A stretch of DNA of 64,000 nt. Origin: Bacteroidota bacterium. Lineage in GTDB: Bacteria > Bacteroidota > Bacteroidia > AKYH767-A > OLB10. The notes under the pieces are model-generated. The model made no database searches. It was given only the letters and a program-made list of their open reading frames with translations, and was not told the origin of the DNA. Below are positions 60,956-64,000 of the stretch, piece after piece. The stretch is from the NCBI GenBank assembly GCA_016721435.1, contig JADKIC010000048.1, positions 13,927 to 77,926 on the forward strand, given 5' to 3'. The translations under genes were made by a program, and so were the position numbers. Every line of letters starts with the position of its first letter. Within the stretch, counting starts at the first letter, position 1.

Positions 60956-61646
60956 ATTCGGATTTAAAATACTCATTATTGTTAGCACTTTCATTTCTGG
61001 TGCTGTTTGGTCTTGCTGAATATCTTTACCACAAGCAACATATCCGGGCAGAGCTGACGCGCAAAATGGTCCATATCTGCACCGGACTTCTCACACTTCT
61101 TTTCCCACTACTCCTTATTCATCACTGGTATGTTTTAATGCTCTGCGGATCCTTCGCGGTTATTATTCTAGCCAGCCTTAGATATAATTTTCTTCCTTCC
61201 ATCAACGCTATTGATAGAAAATCGCATGGGAGTATTTGCTATCCCATTGCAGTGTACCTTTGCTTTTTAGTCTATGAATTCTATTCATCTAAAAACAACT
61301 CATATCGGCAATCCCCTTCTCTATTACTATCTGCCTATTCTGACGCTCGCGATTTGTGATCCGATGGCGGCTTATGCCGGAAAGCACTTTCCGTATGGAA
61401 AATTCAAAGTCTGGGGTGGAACAAAATCACTTTCAGGATTGACCGCCTTCTTTCTTTCCTCATTGATCATTACTTTCAGTGTTCTATACTCCTTCTCAGC
61501 AACCGGTACAACCGGAAGCGACATTCTTCTCCTATCCCTGCCGTTAGCCTTCATTGGAGGTATTGCTGAGGCGATAAGCAGTAAAGGATTGGACAATATC
61601 ACCATACCGGTATCCGTATTGCTCACTTTAATAGCACTCCACATGA
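60952..61646 (+). CDS. DGK1/dolichol-kinase/phytol-kinase-like membrane protein, frameshifted
   Basis: A membrane protein of about 230 residues with six to seven helices. The conserved AELTRKMVHICTGLLTLLFP (RKxxHIxxG) is the signature of CTP-dependent lipid kinases such as yeast Dgk1, Sec59 and phytol kinase. AICDPMAAYAGKHFPYGKFK and WGGTKSLSGLTAFFLSSLII, then GGIAEAISSKGLDNITIPV are the second region (D-P, G-T-K-S, E motifs). The frame is broken near 61,285. A second indel near 61,640 joins it to the next gene; the expected stop is the TGA of ATGA at 61643-61646. It is likely to phosphorylate an isoprenoid or diacylglycerol alcohol. Confidence 0.85.
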
Positions 61647-62644
61647 ATCGCGTCATACGTATGTTGCCGGGAGACCCATTGTTTCATTTGTACGAGCAAT
61701 TTCCTGCGAAAATATACCCGGCTGATAGCATATGGCTAAAACAGTCCCAAAAGCAACCCGGTAATTTCCTTGAAGCTTGTTATCTGTACCTGGAGGGAGA
61801 AGAAGTAAAATGCAGAGCCTCCTTGTATCATAATCCCCTGTTAACTTATGAGCATAAAAAATCGCGCTGTATAGGTAATTATGAAGCGGTTGAGGATGAT
61901 AAATATGGTCTGGCTTTATTGCAGCAAATCGAAGCAGATGCGAAGGCATCAGGATCGGAATATCTGATAGGACCCATGAACGGCAGCACCTGGGAAAACT
62001 ATCGCTTTAGTACAGACCATAACCATCCGAATTTTTTCCTTGAACCCTGGCATCCTCTTTATTATAACAGGCATTTTCTGAAAGCAGGATTTACTGTTAT
62101 TGAAAGTATTTTTCCAGCAGGGCACATCTTGAACAGATCCGGAAGATTTTCATCAAAGAAAAAATGCATTTGAAGCGAAGGGGTCACCTTCCGGGCGATT
62201 GATCCCAACAATTTTGATTCGGAATTAGAAAAGCTTTACACATTAAATACACTCGCCTTTCAAAATAATTTCCTTTACACGCCGATAACGTTGGAAGAAT
62301 TTAAAAACAAATACCGGCCGATACAGCAAATAATACAACCGGAATTGATCATGATGGCGGAAGACCGGAAGGGAAATTTGATGGGTTACCTCTTCAGCAT
62401 TGAAGACTTCTACTATCCCGCAGAGAAAAGGCTGATCATAAAAACGGCGGCCAGACATCCTGATCAACAGTGGCGAGGGTTGGCACATGTGCTGTACAAC
62501 ATCGTTAGTGAAACAGCGAAAGAAAAACAATTTCAATCTGTCATTCATGCTTTCCTTTATGAAGAAGGTTCGTCTCTTGGTATCACGAAGAATTTCAACG
62601 GAGAAAGATTCAAACATTATGCGCTGTATGGAAAAGCACTCTGA
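61643..62644 (+). CDS. GNAT-like acyltransferase family protein, one frameshift
   Basis: From ATG 61643 (MNRVIRMLPGDPLFHLYEQF) it runs as CYLYLEGEEVKCRASLYHNP, GNYEAVEDDKYGLALLQQIE and YLIGPMNGSTWENYRFSTDH, then LEPWHPLYYNRHFLKAGFTV, then after a break near 62,160 as FRAIDPNNFDSELEKLYTLN, MAEDRKGNLMGYLFSIEDFY and TAARHPDQQWRGLAHVLYNI, ending HYALYGKAL. The pattern (GPMNxSTWxxYR, EPxxPxYYxxxxxxxGF, RGxAHxL) is that of two tandem GNAT-type folds in uncharacterised bacterial proteins. About 333 residues. It overlaps the ligase gene by 17 bp. The substrate may be the ligase-activated acyl group. Confidence 0.8.
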
Positions 62645-64000
62645 CGCATTTAACATTACCGAACTATTTTACAGCTCTGCGGGTAAACATCCCTCTAAAA
62701 CCGCACTTCACTATCGCGACCATGCCATCACCTTTTCAGCGCTTGAGCAACAAGTAAAGGATTATGCACAGTATTTATTAAGCAAAGGTATTTCGAAGGC
62801 GATCGGGTGATGGTGTTTCTGCCGATGAGCATAGATCTGTACAGGAACTGTCCTTGCAATCTTCAGCATAGGAGCGACGGCGGTATTTCTGGATGAATGG
62901 GTCAGCAAGAGCAGAATGGAAGCCTGTTGTCGGGTAGCGCCCGCCAAGCACTAATAGGTAAGATTTAAAGTCAGGCTTCTTTCATTACTTTCATCCGAAT
63001 TAAAAAAATACCCATTATGCTAAGTGCGCGAAGTATTTCAGCCGGAAAAGAAATTTGAAATACCCTACAACATACAGACGACACTGCATCATCACTTTCA
63101 CGACAGGCAGCACCGGCATTCCAAAAGCGGCGAAACGCACCCTTGGTTTTCTGAAAGCTCAATTTGATGTACTCCTTCCAGAAACTCAAACCCGAGACCA
63201 GGAAATCGACATGCCGGTTCTTCCTATCGTTTTACTGATGAATTTTGGAACAGGAACCACCTCTGTCATTGCTGATTTCAATGCCCGTAAACCGGATACA
63301 CTACAACCTGAAAACGTTCTGAAACAGCTAAGGAAATATCAGGTGACACGAATAATTGCTTCTCCTTTCTTTATTAAACAGATCGCCAAACATCTTATTT
63401 CTACAAAAGCAAAAACACCCAACTTAACGCGAATCATCACCGGAGGAGCACCAGTATTTACGGCTGAAGCTACTATCTATTGTGAAGCGTTTCGATGCCA
63501 CAATAGAAATCGTTTATGGTTCCACCGAATCAGAACCCATCAGCTCCATTCAGCATTTCAATTAATAAAAGAAAACAATAAAATTCCTTCATGGACTTCC
63601 TGTCGGACGAGTTGATAAAACACTCTCTGTAAAAATCATTCCGGTCACCTGATGTTCCTCTTCACCTGCACGCTGACGAAGAATTATCCGAATTGCAATC
63701 CCCGCCCTATGCAATTGGCGAACCAGAGTCAGCGGGAAACATGTACTAAGAGAATCATCAACAACGAAGAAGCATTAAAACGAAATAAAATATTCATTCA
63801 GGATACTTGCTGGCATCGCACGGGAGACAGTGGCTTTATGGACGACGACGGCAAACTCTACCTCACGGGAAGATTGCAATTCGCTGATACACTATATAAA
63901 GGACAAATACTTGCACCCTTCGTTTATAGAAAACTATCTTATCGATAAATGTAGAAACAGGAACCATCATGATGAAGGAAGAAGGTTTTATGAAATCATC
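62628..64000 (+). CDS. AMP-dependent synthetase/ligase (ANL), many frameshifts, continues off window
   Basis: ATG 62628 starts MEKHSDAFNITELFYSSAGK. Later pieces in different frames are VMVFLPMSIDLY, AVFLDEWVSKSR, then ITFTTGSTGIPKAAKRT (the ATP-binding P-loop, expected TGSTGxPK), LLPETQTRDQEIDMPVLPIV, FGTGTTSVIADFNARKPDTL, TRIITGGAPVFTAEA, a YGSTESEPISS-equivalent in another frame, and WHRTGDSGFMDDDGKLYLTG. The order and motifs are those of acyl-CoA synthetase / OleC-type ligases that activate a carboxylic acid with ATP. At least six indels occur within 1.3 kb. The 3' end lies outside the window. It is the last visible gene of the coupled operon. Confidence 0.85.

Noticed and set aside
1..64000. 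Prophage, integrative element or defence island
   Set aside because: No integrase, phage structural, restriction or Cas genes are seen; apart from the IS and the GIY-YIG patch the gene content is chromosomal. The fibre-like protein at 43-44 kb has a signal peptide and is a cell-surface protein.

Overview
The window looks like a chromosomal contig of a free-living member of the Bacteroidota (Bacteroidetes), probably near the Chitinophagales/Saprospirales side. This rests on T9SS-type C-terminal sorting domains, a Wzi/RemB-like outer-membrane protein, a CusA-TolC fusion efflux pump, very large secreted repeat proteins, split HipA (HipBST-like) genes and at least one TTG-N20-TAnnTTTG promoter. 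The species cannot be named from the sequence.

A dominant property is that about twenty otherwise well-conserved genes are broken by one-base insertions or deletions, mostly in homopolymers, while other long genes (cusA 4.4 kb, a 3.1 kb propeller gene, most of an 8.2 kb giant gene) are intact. I read this as uncorrected indel error in the assembly rather than mass pseudogenisation, and I annotate each such gene over its full repaired extent. A few in-frame stops (27,878-28,762; 39,597-40,580; the fragment near 24,158) are different in kind.

Layout: 1-3.6 kb, a minus-strand envelope operon (OmpA-like lipoprotein, secreted repeat protein, Wzi/RemB-like barrel). 3.7-6.7 kb, a conserved hypothetical gene, a 10-bp tandem array and an IS3-like element with perfect 21-bp ends abutting an acylphosphatase gene. 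6.8-8.05 kb, acyl-CoA metabolism (crotonase, B12-binding mutase subunit). 8.3-14.3 kb, a heavy-metal efflux operon (small companion protein, CusA-TolC fusion, CusB). 14.7-22.1 kb, a Kelch/MopE secreted protein, a CarboxypepD-like protein, a PfkB kinase and a T9SS cargo protein. 22.2-23.8 kb, a HipBST-like three-gene toxin-antitoxin locus with four palindromic operators spaced 40 bp. 24-29.6 kb, a BNR/sortilin-like propeller, a sterol desaturase-like gene and a SOUL protein. 29.8-31.1 kb, an unusual patch of three GIY-YIG nuclease copies interleaved with hairpin repeats, ending at a tRNA-Asn. 31.3-48.5 kb, secreted proteins (a ~2,730-residue CARDB giant, beta-helix, M12-like protease, chaperone-tail protein, SBBP propeller) plus PhnA and nitroreductase. 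48.6-54.8 kb, a DEAD-box helicase, a giant protein with 585-bp tandem repeats and a lipoprotein. 55.2-64 kb, a tightly coupled plus-strand operon: HMG-CoA reductase, UbiA-like prenyltransferase, PEP-synthase-like protein, BtaA/DUF3419-like transferase, DGK1/dolichol-kinase-like protein, GNAT-like protein and an acyl/aryl-AMP ligase that runs off the edge.

Most interesting are (a) the 55-64 kb operon, whose enzyme set suggests an undescribed isoprenoid or amino-acid-modified lipid pathway; (b) the GIY-YIG/hairpin-repeat/tRNA patch, which resembles a REP-like system built on a GIY-YIG nuclease; (c) the HipBST operator array; and (d) one C-terminal module shared by three giant secreted proteins and an orphan fragment.
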